This document shows, piece after piece, positions 9,039 through 18,158 of a DNA stretch of 28,287 nucleotides (position 1 is the stretch's first letter; the number at the start of each line of letters is the position of its first letter). The notes beneath the pieces are model-generated. The model was not told the origin of the DNA, did no database searches, and saw nothing but the letters and a program-made list of their open reading frames with translations. Source of the stretch: UBA7445 sp042096455. GTDB lineage: Bacteria; Verrucomicrobiota; Verrucomicrobiia; Opitutales; Coraliomargaritaceae. The stretch is from positions 1 to 28,287 of the forward strand of contig JBELLU010000022.1 in the NCBI GenBank assembly GCA_042096455.1, written 5' to 3'. Made by a program: the position numbers and the translations under genes.

Positions 9039-9740
9039 TTAAATACTAATAGCTCGATAGCCTACCCCGCGCACCGTCTCAATCATATTGGCATATGGAC
9101 CCAACTTTTCCCGAACGCGGCGCACGTGTGTGTCGACGGTTCGTGTTTCGATGTCGGTATCGTAATGCCAAACATTGACCAAGAGATTGTCACGGGATTG
9201 CACCCGCCCTTTTCGCTCCATCAACAGCTTCAAAAGGCGAAATTCGGTTGCAGTCAATACCACCGGCTGGCCATCCACCGTGAGCTGATGCAGTTCGGAA
9301 TCGATGATAACCCCTCCGATCTCTATGCGGCTCTGTGACTCCGAGGAAGGAGCAGCCGTGCCCCGATTGAGGATATTCTTAATTCTCAACAACAACTCCT
9401 TGGTATTGAACGGCTTGGAGATATAGTCATCCGCGCCGGTTTCCAAACCCTTAACCCGATCCTCCGTTTCGCCCCGCGCCGTGAGGAAAATAATGGGTAT
9501 ATGCTTCATGGTGGGATCCGAGCGCACGATGCGGCAGAGTTGCAGACCGCTCAGCTCCGGCATCATGATATCAAAAATGAGCAAATCCGGATTAAAATCC
9601 CGCGCCCGCCCCACAAAGAGCAAGGGGTCGTTCAATACCTCGCAGGAATACCCCTCTTGCTCCAGCTTGTACTTAAGCAATTCGGTGACATCGGGTTCGT
9701 CATCCACAACCAGAATTCGATGTGTTCGTTGAGCATTCAT
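9039..9740 (-). CDS. phoB: PhoB-type response regulator
   Basis: OmpR/PhoB-family transcription factor of 233 residues. The receiver domain (about 7-122) has the acidic pair Asp13-Asp14, phosphoacceptor Asp57 (LLIFDIMMPE), Thr87 and Lys109. The winged-helix DNA-binding domain (about 140-233) ends with the typical RTVDTHVRRVREKLG and VRGVGYR segments. Its TAA abuts the phoR ATG. Assignment as PhoB rather than another OmpR-family regulator rests on overall resemblance and the PhoR-like partner. No obvious direct-repeat Pho box was found upstream, so autoregulation is not supported by eye. Confidence 0.87.
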   Translation of the reverse strand: MNAQRTHRILVVDDEPDVTELLKYKLEQEGYSCEVLNDPLLFVGRARDFNPDLLIFDIMMPELSGLQLCRIVRSDPTMKHIPIIFLTARGETEDRVKGLETGADDYISKPFNTKELLLRIKNILNRGTAAPSSESQSRIEIGGVIIDSELHQLTVDGQPVVLTATEFRLLKLLMERKGRVQSRDNLLVNVWHYDTDIETRTVDTHVRRVREKLGPYANMIETVRGVGYRAISI

Positions 9741-9911
9741 AGGGATTAATGGGAATCTAGTATCAAAATTTCATCCTTTGCCAGCAGAAAGCCAAGCAAC
9801 CCATATTGCATCTCCTGCGACGTGGAGTTGCAAGTTTATTTGTATCAACGACTTATTATGTTACATTTGACAATTTTTAAAATTAACACGGGCGACACTT
9901 AAGCGTAACGC

Positions 9912-9940
9912 CGCTGAAACCTTTCGCCAGCATTTCAGCG
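9912..9940 (-). terminator. Hairpin spanning the mnmG stop codon
   Basis: Perfect 8-bp inverted repeat CGCTGAAA (9912-9919) and TTTCAGCG (9933-9940) with a 13-nt loop; the distal arm includes the mnmG TGA (9935-9937). No U-run follows on the minus strand, so intrinsic termination is doubtful. It may instead protect the mnmG 3' end. The rest of the 194-bp mnmG-phoB gap is AT-rich and presumably holds the phoB promoter; I could not place one with confidence. Confidence 0.3.
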
Positions 9941-11803
9941 ACTCTCCAAATAAACCATCAAAATGCTAATATCGGCAGGATTTACACCGCTGATGCGGCT
10001 CGCCTGCCCGAGGGTGCGCGGCTGAATGGCGGCCAGCTTTTCGGCGCTCTCATTGCGAAGCCCACGCACCGCTCGATAGTCAAAATCTTCCGGGATGCGC
10101 ACTTTGTCAATGTGTCGCAATTTCTCGATCTGTTTCGCCTCACGCTCCAAATATCCGCGAAAAGCCACCCGATAGAAGACCTCCTCCCGCACCGCCGTCG
10201 ATTCCCGCATCAAAGCCTCCGGAAAGGCAGCCTGGGTACGGTCCCGCCGCACGGCGTCCGCAAGCAACTGCCCCCCTACCCGCTCGCGCTCGAGGGTCTC
10301 CACCCATGTGTCAATGCGCCCCGACTTGTCTTTAATCTTCGCAATCCGTTCTTTATTAAGAATTTGCAAACTTTCTGCATGCTTCTTCAGACGCAATTCC
10401 GCACTGCCGTGGTTGAACAACAAACGATGCTCGGCGCGACTCGAGAACATCCGATAAGGCTCCTGCGTGCCTTTGGTCACGAGGTCATCGATCAGCACTC
10501 CCAAATAGGCCTCGTGGCGCTGCAAAACCAAGGGCGCCCCACCCCGTATTTTTTGCACCGCGTTGACCCCCGCGACCAGTCCCTGCCCCGCCGCTTCCTC
10601 ATAACCCGATGTGCCGTTTATCTGACCCGCGAAAAACAAGGACTCGACCATCTTGGACTCCAGAGTGGCATGCAGTTGTGTGGGTGGCGCAAAGTCGTAT
10701 TCCACCGCGTAAGCCGGTCGCAGCATGTGTACCGCTTCCAGACCAGGAACGCTCTGGAGCATTTTAAGCTGCACCTCAAAGGGCAAACTCGTGGACATCC
10801 CGTTGATATACCATTCGTCGGTATTACGCCCTTCCGGTTCGAGAAACAACAAGTGCCGATCCTTATCCGCGAAACGCACGAACTTGTCTTCAATACTCGG
10901 ACAGTAGCGCGGTCCCCTACTCTCAATTACCCCCGAATACATCGGCGACAGGTGTAGATTTGCATCCACGATCTCCCTTGTGGCGGCGCTCGTGTAGGTC
11001 ATCCAGCACGAAACCTGATCCTTTCCCGGGGTCCACCCCAATTTGCGCTGACCCGGATGTTCCACGTGGAACAAATCCTTTTCTTCGCGGGTGTCGTAAA
11101 AACCAAAAAGGGTCGGCTCGGGGTCGCCTTTTTGTTCTTCCAAGGCGCTGAAATTGATACTGGACCCTAAAATACGCGCCGGCGTGCCGGTTTTCAATCG
11201 TTCGAGTTCAATACCCGCCTCCAAAAAGGAACCGGACAGACCCTGCACCGAAAAATCACCCATGCGCCCGCCTTCGTTCTTATTCTGTCCCACATGCATG
11301 AGACCGCGCAGAAAGGTTCCGGTGGTCACAATGACGGTTTTGGCGTAAAACTCGACCTCAAGATTTGTCCGAACTCCGATAACCCGACCATCCTTGTAAA
11401 TCAGACCCTGAACCATCGCCTGAAAAATATCCAAGTTGTCCTGCAGTTCCAAGACATGCTTCATGCGATACTGGTAGGCTTTTTTATCGCATTGCGCACG
11501 GGGTGCCTGGACCGCCGGTCCCTTGGAGGCATTTAAAAGTCTAAACTGGATTGCAGTTGTGTCGGTATTAACGGCCATCGCGCCGCCCAGCGCGTCAATT
11601 TCACGCACCATGTGACCTTTGGCTTGACCACCAATCGCGGGATTACAGCTCATTTGCGCGATCGTATCGAGATTTCCGGTGAGCACGAGCGTGTCGGCAC
11701 CGAGTCTTGCTGCGGCCAGCGCCGCCTCGCAGCCGGCATGCCCGGCTCCGCATACGATCACATCGTATACTTGATCCGGTCCGTGTTTTAAGCCGCCACT
11801 CAT
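9935..11803 (-). CDS. mnmG: tRNA U34 5-carboxymethylaminomethyl modification enzyme MnmG
   Basis: FAD-dependent partner of MnmE that installs the cmnm5 group on wobble uridine of certain tRNAs. The 622-residue protein has an N-terminal dinucleotide-binding GAGHAG motif (19-24), the conserved MSCNPAIGGQAKGHMVREIDALGG block of which CNPAIGGQAKGH is diagnostic, the PRYCPSIEDK motif, and the C-terminal region typical of the family. The ATG at 11803 overlaps the mnmE TGA by one base, which implies translational coupling; a TTG four codons earlier is less likely. It is the last gene before the gap leading to phoB. Confidence 0.98.
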   Translation of the reverse strand: MSGGLKHGPDQVYDVIVCGAGHAGCEAALAAARLGADTLVLTGNLDTIAQMSCNPAIGGQAKGHMVREIDALGGAMAVNTDTTAIQFRLLNASKGPAVQAPRAQCDKKAYQYRMKHVLELQDNLDIFQAMVQGLIYKDGRVIGVRTNLEVEFYAKTVIVTTGTFLRGLMHVGQNKNEGGRMGDFSVQGLSGSFLEAGIELERLKTGTPARILGSSINFSALEEQKGDPEPTLFGFYDTREEKDLFHVEHPGQRKLGWTPGKDQVSCWMTYTSAATREIVDANLHLSPMYSGVIESRGPRYCPSIEDKFVRFADKDRHLLFLEPEGRNTDEWYINGMSTSLPFEVQLKMLQSVPGLEAVHMLRPAYAVEYDFAPPTQLHATLESKMVESLFFAGQINGTSGYEEAAGQGLVAGVNAVQKIRGGAPLVLQRHEAYLGVLIDDLVTKGTQEPYRMFSSRAEHRLLFNHGSAELRLKKHAESLQILNKERIAKIKDKSGRIDTWVETLERERVGGQLLADAVRRDRTQAAFPEALMRESTAVREEVFYRVAFRGYLEREAKQIEKLRHIDKVRIPEDFDYRAVRGLRNESAEKLAAIQPRTLGQASRISGVNPADISILMVYLESR

Positions 11804-13161
11804 TTTCCAATACAAAAATCTTTAAACAGACGATCGAGCATGCGCTCATTGTCAACCCGACCGACCACATCACCCAAAGCATCGACTGCCTGCCGCAAAT
11901 CCGCCGCGATCAATTCCGACAATTCTGCATCCTTCATTTTCTGCAATGCTTCCTCCAGCGCCTTAACCGCAATTGTCAATGCTGCGGCATGACGGGCGTT
12001 CAGCACCAAGCCATCCACCGCCTGTAGGGGAGCGGTTTGCGCATCCAGCGCCGCCACCCATGCCGCCTTTAACTCGGACAAGCCCGTTCCGTGCTTTGCC
12101 GCAATACGACAATGCTTTAAATCCGGCCGGAAGGAGGTACAGGTCTGGCTCTCTGGCAAATCTGTTTTATTTTCCAAGATCAGGGTATTTTCAGGTGTTA
12201 ATTTTTCGAGCAATTCCGGGGGCAGGGCAGGGGAGGGCGCGGTCGAATCAAGGACCAGCAAAAAGAAGTCCGCAGTTTCGGCCTGTTCCATAGTCCGTTC
12301 TATACCAATGCTTTCCAAATCTTCTGCGCCCGTGTGGAATCCTGCTGTATCCAAAATCTCGATACGCCATGTGCCCACCATAATGAAGGCGGATAAATAA
12401 TCGCGGGTCGTGCCGGGCCGGTCGCTCACAATCGCGCGCTCGGTGCCGACAAGGGCATTGATCAGGCTACTTTTACCGACATTGGGCTCACCCACGATGA
12501 GGGTTTTTACGCCTTCATGCAGGAGGGCAGCGTATTGTCGTGTTTCTATCAAAGCCTCCAATTCCTGTATCAGGCGTTTGAGGTCCAGAGCGGGGCCCGC
12601 CTCGTCTACAGGAGGTAAATCCTCTTCCGGGAAGTCAATATAGGCTTCCAAATGCGCCATTATCTGAAGCAACCGGTCGGTGAGGGCACTCATTTTACGT
12701 CCGACCGACCCGTGTAGTTGGCGACGCGCAAGCTCAAGACTGCGCTCTGATCGGGCGTGGATTAAATCTGCAACTGCTTCAGCTTGAGTAAGATCCATAC
12801 GCCCGTTCAAAAATGCAGTGCGGGTGAATTCGCCCGGATCGGCGGCGCGGCAGCCGCGAGCGAGGAGATCTTCGAGGATCAGCTGAATGATAAGGGGATT
12901 TCCATGCGGGGCGATCTCCAGCATCGCAGCGCCGGTAAAGGAATGGCCCTCGGCGAAGTATGTCAGCAGGCAGCTGTCGACGGTTTCGCCGTTTTGTTTG
13001 TGATACTGCCCATAATAGGCACGTCTGGGCTCAAGGGGATCATTCCTGCCCAGAAGGGCGGGACCCAGTTCCACGCAATCCGGCCCGCTCAGGCGAATCA
13101 AGGCTACCGCCGATTCGCCTGCAGGTGTAGAAAGTGCAACGATCGTATCAGTGGCAGGCAT
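11800..13161 (-). CDS. mnmE: tRNA modification GTPase MnmE
   Basis: Potassium-dependent GTPase acting with MnmG on tRNA wobble uridine. From ATG 13161 it has 453 residues: an N-terminal folate-binding domain (about 1-120), a helical domain interrupted by the G domain with G1 GEPNVGKS (224-231), TTRD (251-254), DTAG (271-274) and an NKTD-type G4, and the invariant C-terminal CIGK whose cysteine is needed for modification. A TTG at 13200 adds 13 residues but the ATG gives the usual N-terminus (DTIVALSTPAGESAV). It overlaps mnmG by one base and lies 84 nt after recA. Confidence 0.98.
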   Translation of the reverse strand: MPATDTIVALSTPAGESAVALIRLSGPDCVELGPALLGRNDPLEPRRAYYGQYHKQNGETVDSCLLTYFAEGHSFTGAAMLEIAPHGNPLIIQLILEDLLARGCRAADPGEFTRTAFLNGRMDLTQAEAVADLIHARSERSLELARRQLHGSVGRKMSALTDRLLQIMAHLEAYIDFPEEDLPPVDEAGPALDLKRLIQELEALIETRQYAALLHEGVKTLIVGEPNVGKSSLINALVGTERAIVSDRPGTTRDYLSAFIMVGTWRIEILDTAGFHTGAEDLESIGIERTMEQAETADFFLLVLDSTAPSPALPPELLEKLTPENTLILENKTDLPESQTCTSFRPDLKHCRIAAKHGTGLSELKAAWVAALDAQTAPLQAVDGLVLNARHAAALTIAVKALEEALQKMKDAELSELIAADLRQAVDALGDVVGRVDNERMLDRLFKDFCIGK

Positions 13162-13245
13162 GGCAAATTGCAACCATCCCCGAAAGGTGGCGCAGGTCAA
13201 GCCTCCAGCGAAGGACCGATGGGGCAGGGGAGCGCTCCTTGTTTT

Positions 13246-14328
13246 TTAAGCTTCTTCGATCTCGGGGGAGGGCTCTTTGTCACCGGTCAGGGACTCGCCG
13301 CCCTTCGGCTGAACCTTTTCCATGATCAATTGGGTCAGTTCATCGGCGACGTCGGGATTATCAATCAAATGCTGCTTGGCGGCTTCGCGGCCCTGACCGA
13401 CCATTTCCCCCTTGTAGGCGATCCATGACCCCTTCTTCTCCAACAACTTATGTTCGACGCCCAGATCAATCAAGGAGCCCGAGTGCGAGATCCCCTCGTT
13501 GTACATAATGTCGAATTCGCAGTCGGTGAAGGGTGGGGCGACCTTGTTTTTAACGACTTTCAGGCGGGTGCGATTCCCCACGACCTTGCCGGAAGATTCC
13601 TTTATCTGACCAATCCGGCGAATATCCATACGCACGGAGGAGAAGAATTTGAGCGCCCGCCCGCCGGGCTGCGTTTCCGGGCTCCCGAACATGACTCCAA
13701 TCTTTTCGCGTATTTGGTTGGTAAAAAGCACCACGCAATTGGATTTGTTGATCGCCCCGGCAAGACGGCGCATCGCCTGGCTCATCATGCGAGCCTGAAG
13801 CCCGACAGTGGTGTCGCCCATTTGCCCATCCAGCTCGTTTTTTGAAACGAGGGCGGCGACGGAGTCGACTACGATAATATCTACTGCGCCGGAGCGAATG
13901 AGGGTTTCGGTGATATTGAGGGCGTCTTCCCCGCTTTCGGGCTGCGAAACCATGAGGTTTTCGAGATCGACCCCCACGACCTTGGCGTAGCGCGGGTCGA
14001 GCGCGTGCTCGACGTCGATAAAGACGGCATTGCCCCCGAGTTTTTGGGCCTGGGCTATGGCGCTGAGACAGAAGGTGGTCTTACCGGAACTTTCGGGGCC
14101 GTAGATTTCACAGATGCGCCCGCGGGGCAGGCCGCCAATGCCGAGGGTGAGGTCGATCGCAATGGAGCCGGTCGAAATGACGTCGACTTTCATTTGGACG
14201 GCTTCGCCGAGACGCATGAGGGCGCCGGGGCCGAATTGTTTATTGATGCCCGAAATCGCAAGGTCGAGGTTCTTGCGGTCTTTTTCGGGGGTGCGTTCAG
14301 TTTTCTTGATTTGTGTTTTAGCGGGCAT
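13246..14328 (-). CDS. recA: Recombinase RecA
   Basis: DNA-strand exchange ATPase central to homologous recombination and the SOS response. The 360-residue protein has Walker A GPESSGKT (77-84), the IIVVDSVAALV Walker B strand, the MMSQAMRRLAG loop-1 region, FTNQIREKIGVMFG with the loop-2 region following, and an acidic C-terminal tail (ending EPSPEIEEA). Length and motifs are standard. It is divergent from ogt across 60 bp and upstream of mnmE on the same strand. No recognised LexA box is visible in the short promoter region, though the lineage's box may differ from known ones. Confidence 0.99.
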   Translation of the reverse strand: MPAKTQIKKTERTPEKDRKNLDLAISGINKQFGPGALMRLGEAVQMKVDVISTGSIAIDLTLGIGGLPRGRICEIYGPESSGKTTFCLSAIAQAQKLGGNAVFIDVEHALDPRYAKVVGVDLENLMVSQPESGEDALNITETLIRSGAVDIIVVDSVAALVSKNELDGQMGDTTVGLQARMMSQAMRRLAGAINKSNCVVLFTNQIREKIGVMFGSPETQPGGRALKFFSSVRMDIRRIGQIKESSGKVVGNRTRLKVVKNKVAPPFTDCEFDIMYNEGISHSGSLIDLGVEHKLLEKKGSWIAYKGEMVGQGREAAKQHLIDNPDVADELTQLIMEKVQPKGGESLTGDKEPSPEIEEA

Positions 14329-14350
14329 ACTTCAATAATTTGGGATTAAA

Positions 14351-14360
14351 AATTTAAATT
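14351..14360. promoter_or_regulatory. Palindrome midway between recA and ogt
   Basis: The 60-bp divergent gap holds a perfect 10-bp palindrome AATTTAAATT, nearly equidistant from the two start codons (14328 and 14389). AT-rich palindromes are common by chance, so an operator role is only a suggestion. Confidence 0.2.
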
Positions 14361-14388
14361 GCAACGAAGCTTGTAAAAGGAATTCATA

Positions 14389-14940
14389 ATGGCAAGCACA
14401 AATGATAATTTGTTCACTAGTTTTCCAAATATGGAGCAAGTCTTACGCTTTCCTCATAAAATAGGGGCAAAAGGCGGGCAAATCTGCGTGGAATTCACAA
14501 GCGGACGCCTTCAACGCCTGAGCCTCGAACGGTCCGTTTTAAGCATCGCGCCGGAAAATGGGGACCGGATCGCGGCATGGTTTGAATGGTTGAGTTTATT
14601 TGAAGCGGCAAAACCATCGGCACAATGGGAGCTCCTTGCGCCGGACGGGACCGCTTTTCAGCGCACGGTTTGGCGCGGTTTGCTCGAGGTGGGGTGGGGG
14701 AAGCGCATCTCGTATGGGGCGCTAGCAGGAATGCTGGGGCGCCCGCGGGCGGTTCGAGCGGTGGCCTCGGCGGTCGCCGCCAACCCCATCGCGCTTCTAA
14801 TCCCTTGCCACCGGATTGTGCGCGCCGACGGTCAAGTCGGGGGCTATCGCTGGGGCAGGGCGCTCAAGGAGACTTTGCTTGAATTGGAAGCGGGACGCAG
14901 GACTTGGGGCGAGCTGCTCTGGGAAGATTCGCTCACTTAG
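14389..14940 (+). CDS. ogt: Methylated-DNA--protein-cysteine methyltransferase
   Basis: Suicide repair protein that transfers alkyl groups from O6-alkylguanine to its own cysteine. The 183-residue protein has the C-terminal DNA-binding/catalytic domain: FQRTVWRGL, the helix-turn-helix YGALAGMLGRPRAVRAVASA, and the active-site PCHRIV, followed by GQVGGYRWG. The N-terminal domain is weakly conserved, as is usual. It is one of the few genes here with a good Shine-Dalgarno sequence (AAGGA ending 7 nt before the ATG), which fixes the start. It is divergent from recA and 37 nt upstream of the HAD gene. Whether to call it Ogt or Ada-C is nomenclature only. Confidence 0.94.
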   Translation: MASTNDNLFTSFPNMEQVLRFPHKIGAKGGQICVEFTSGRLQRLSLERSVLSIAPENGDRIAAWFEWLSLFEAAKPSAQWELLAPDGTAFQRTVWRGLLEVGWGKRISYGALAGMLGRPRAVRAVASAVAANPIALLIPCHRIVRADGQVGGYRWGRALKETLLELEAGRRTWGELLWEDSLT

Positions 14941-14977
14941 GCTTGCGGCTTGCGTGCAGTGAGGACTTCTTAGGCTA

Positions 14978-15646
14978 ATGAACAAGCGCTACCAACATAT
15001 CATCTGGGACTGGAATGGCACCCTCCTGAATGACACCAGGCTATGCGTGGAGGTCTTGAACGCGCTTTTGGCGGAGCGGGGACGTGCCGCAATCGGACCG
15101 GATGAATACCGGAAACAATTCGGCTTCCCGGTCATTCATTTCTACGATTACCTCGGTTTTGATGTGGATGTAGACAGTTTCGAGAGCGTGAGCCGGGCGT
15201 TTATTGATGCCTACGAAGCACGCTGGTTGACGGAATGTAGTCTGCACCCCGACGCGGAGGCGGTCTTGCAAGCGCTCAGCGCGGGCGGCCTGAGCCATTC
15301 GATCCTCTCGGCTGCCGAGCAATGCACTTTGGAGCGTGGCGTTGCGCATTACGGAATCGGTTCCCATTTCAAGGGCGTTATCGGGACTGACAATATTCAT
15401 GCCCTCGGCAAGGTCGAGCGGGGGCGCGCCTGGATGGCTCAACTTGAATGGCCCCCGGAAGCAGTTGTTTTGGTCGGGGACACCCTGCATGACCTCGAGG
15501 TGGCAGAGGCGATTGGTTGCGACTGCGTATTGATGACGCACGGGCATCATTGCCCGACGCGACTCGGCGATAGCGGCGCTCCGCTGGCGCATTCGCTCCG
15601 CGAGTTGGTCGATACCCTCACACCCAAGGCAACCGCGGGCGAGTAG
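14978..15646 (+). CDS. HAD-superfamily phosphatase-like protein (Gph-like)
   Basis: Haloacid dehalogenase family protein, 222 residues, with a C1-type helical cap and most similar in layout to phosphoglycolate phosphatases. Motif I is IIWDWNGTLL with nucleophile Asp11; the second acidic residue of the usual DxD is Asn13 here. Motif II is the Ser in SILSAAEQ, motif III the Lys in ALGKVERG, and motif IV is VLVGDTLHD. The substrate cannot be deduced. It follows ogt on the same strand by 37 nt and converges on the cyclotransferase-like gene with a 3-nt gap. The DWN variant may weaken general acid/base catalysis or mark a subfamily. Confidence 0.82.
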   Translation: MNKRYQHIIWDWNGTLLNDTRLCVEVLNALLAERGRAAIGPDEYRKQFGFPVIHFYDYLGFDVDVDSFESVSRAFIDAYEARWLTECSLHPDAEAVLQALSAGGLSHSILSAAEQCTLERGVAHYGIGSHFKGVIGTDNIHALGKVERGRAWMAQLEWPPEAVVLVGDTLHDLEVAEAIGCDCVLMTHGHHCPTRLGDSGAPLAHSLRELVDTLTPKATAGE

Positions 15647-15649
15647 GGA

Positions 15650-16057
15650 TCAAACGATCCAGCAGCCACTTGGAAGGAGTTGCGCATCGCACCCCGCGAG
15701 CACGTGCGGGTTAACCTCATAGGCCCATACCTGACCCAGCGGCTCGCCCTCTAAAGAAAAGCAGGGGACTTTGCACCTTTCGTATTCGTTGATAGCGCGG
15801 GAACGACCTTTGACAAAGCCCTCCAGTTCATCGACTGCGGCAAAATCCGCCGCCTGAATGAATTCGTGCACACAGCCCTCGATCCAGCCCGCTTCATTGA
15901 ATACTGCGCCCGGATAACCACAGCCCAAATCGTAGAGCTGTCCACGGATGCGGGCGGGGGTGGTGCGCTGCACTTTGCCCTCACAGAAACGCTCCCAGTA
16001 GCAGCCGCCCGGCTTGAGCGTTCCATAGACAAAGACCGATAATTCCGTAAAGGCCAT
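15650..16057 (-). CDS. Gamma-glutamylcyclotransferase-like (AIG2/GGCT fold) protein
   Basis: The 135-residue protein has the glycine-rich YGTLKPG loop (11-17) right after the first strand (VFVYGTL), the later strand ending GYPGAVF, and a candidate catalytic Glu79 in VDELEGF, all typical of the AIG2/GGCT fold. Such proteins release 5-oxoproline from gamma-glutamyl amines or peptides; the true substrate here is unknown. The frame is open upstream to 16306, but that segment overlaps the peroxiredoxin gene antiphase and is not conserved, so ATG 16057 is chosen. GGAG lies 11 nt before it. A terminator separates it from the peroxiredoxin gene. Confidence 0.82.
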   Translation of the reverse strand: MAFTELSVFVYGTLKPGGCYWERFCEGKVQRTTPARIRGQLYDLGCGYPGAVFNEAGWIEGCVHEFIQAADFAAVDELEGFVKGRSRAINEYERCKVPCFSLEGEPLGQVWAYEVNPHVLAGCDAQLLPSGCWIV

Positions 16058-16095
16058 GCGGGAAAAAGCTCCGCCTTTACACGGATTGTCAAAGC

Positions 16096-16119
16096 AAAAA
16101 GACCCGCGCACGCGGTCTG
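16096..16119 (-). terminator. Rho-independent terminator after the peroxiredoxin gene
   Basis: On the minus strand, starting a few bases after the peroxiredoxin TGA, AGACCGCG pairs with CGCGGGTCT (one bulged base) and is followed by a run of five or six T. This is the classic stem plus U-run form. It implies that the downstream cyclotransferase-like gene needs readthrough or its own promoter. Confidence 0.65.
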
Positions 16120-16121
16120 CT

Positions 16122-16649
16122 TCAACGCGTGAGGGTCGGCTCGCCTTTTTCCCAGTTGCAGGGGCACAATTCGTCCGACTGCAGGGCATCCAAAACGCGC
16201 AGGATTTCCGCAACGCTCCGGCCCACTTCCAAATTGTGGCAGCCTGCGTATTGCACCACGCCTTCGGGATCGACGATGAAAGTCGCGCGCTGGCAGACAT
16301 TTTCACGCGGGTCGAGGATTCCGAGCTCCTGCGCGAGTTGACCGGCGGCGATCAGGGGGAAGCCGATTTCCCGCAAATCCTTGTGGGACTGTCGCCAGGC
16401 GAGGTGGCAATATTCATTGTCGGTGCTCCCGCCGATCACGACCGCGTCGCATTCCGAAAATTCAGGCAGCGCGGCGTTGAAGGCGGCAATCTCGGTGGGA
16501 CAGACGAAGGTGAAGTCTTTTGGATAAAAGAAATAAACCTGCCACTTCCCTTGAAAATCGTCCGCGGAAAGGGTGGTTATATCATTCTCGCTCAATCCAT
16601 TGCAGGCTTGGGCTTTGAATTTGGGAAATGGTTCTCCTACGCTGAGCAT
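16122..16649 (-). CDS. ahpC: AhpC-type peroxiredoxin
   Basis: Thiol peroxidase reducing hydrogen peroxide and organic peroxides. From ATG 16649 it has 175 residues. Peroxidatic Cys50 is in FYPKDFTFVCPTE. Two further cysteines near the C-terminus, Cys162 and Cys164 in DELCPCNWEKGEPTL, match the three-cysteine arrangement known from Mycobacterium tuberculosis AhpC (Cys61, Cys174, Cys176). A TTG two codons upstream is an unlikely alternative. No ahpD or ahpF reductase gene is beside it, so its electron donor is unknown. It is divergent from miaB, has its own terminator and an inverted repeat about 30 bp upstream. Confidence 0.92.
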   Translation of the reverse strand: MLSVGEPFPKFKAQACNGLSENDITTLSADDFQGKWQVYFFYPKDFTFVCPTEIAAFNAALPEFSECDAVVIGGSTDNEYCHLAWRQSHKDLREIGFPLIAAGQLAQELGILDPRENVCQRATFIVDPEGVVQYAGCHNLEVGRSVAEILRVLDALQSDELCPCNWEKGEPTLTR

Positions 16650-16679
16650 ACGCAACTGATGGTGATCGGATTTGATTTT

Positions 16680-16694
16680 TTAAATATTATTTAA
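16680..16694. promoter_or_regulatory. 7-1-7 inverted repeat upstream of ahpC (Fur/PerR-like box candidate)
   Basis: TTAAATA-T-TATTTAA is a perfect 7-1-7 inverted repeat, 30 bp upstream of the peroxiredoxin ATG and about 100 bp upstream of miaB. The geometry equals that of PerR/Fur boxes (TTATAAT-N-ATTATAA), with 9 of 14 arm bases identical to the PerR consensus. It overlaps a possible -10 region for the peroxiredoxin gene, whose possible -35 is TTGCAA at 16717-16722. Control by a Fur-family regulator is inferred. Confidence 0.4.
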
Positions 16695-16796
16695 TAACCG
16701 CATTTTTTACTGGGGTTTGCAATGAATAAGTTAAGTGGTTTTTGATCTGAATTCTGCGTTTACAAATAGCCCGCCGAAAAACAATCTAGCGCGTTC

Positions 16797-18154
<1,358 letters not shown>

Positions 18155-18158
<4 letters not shown>

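Noticed and set aside
9861..9888. TTACAT, TTGACA and TTAACA near phoB, resembling Pho-box half sites
   Set aside because: Spacing is irregular and not the 11-bp periodic direct repeats expected; the region is simply AT-rich.
10112..10957. Plus-strand open frame opposite mnmG, and a similar one at 18545-19450 opposite ispH
   Set aside because: Both lie wholly within well-supported genes and lack any conserved motif.
13229..13247. GGAGCGCTCC followed by TTGTTTTTT, looking like a terminator
   Set aside because: The T-run is on the plus strand, where no gene ends here; for recA on the minus strand no U-run follows, and the stem is effectively 3 bp.
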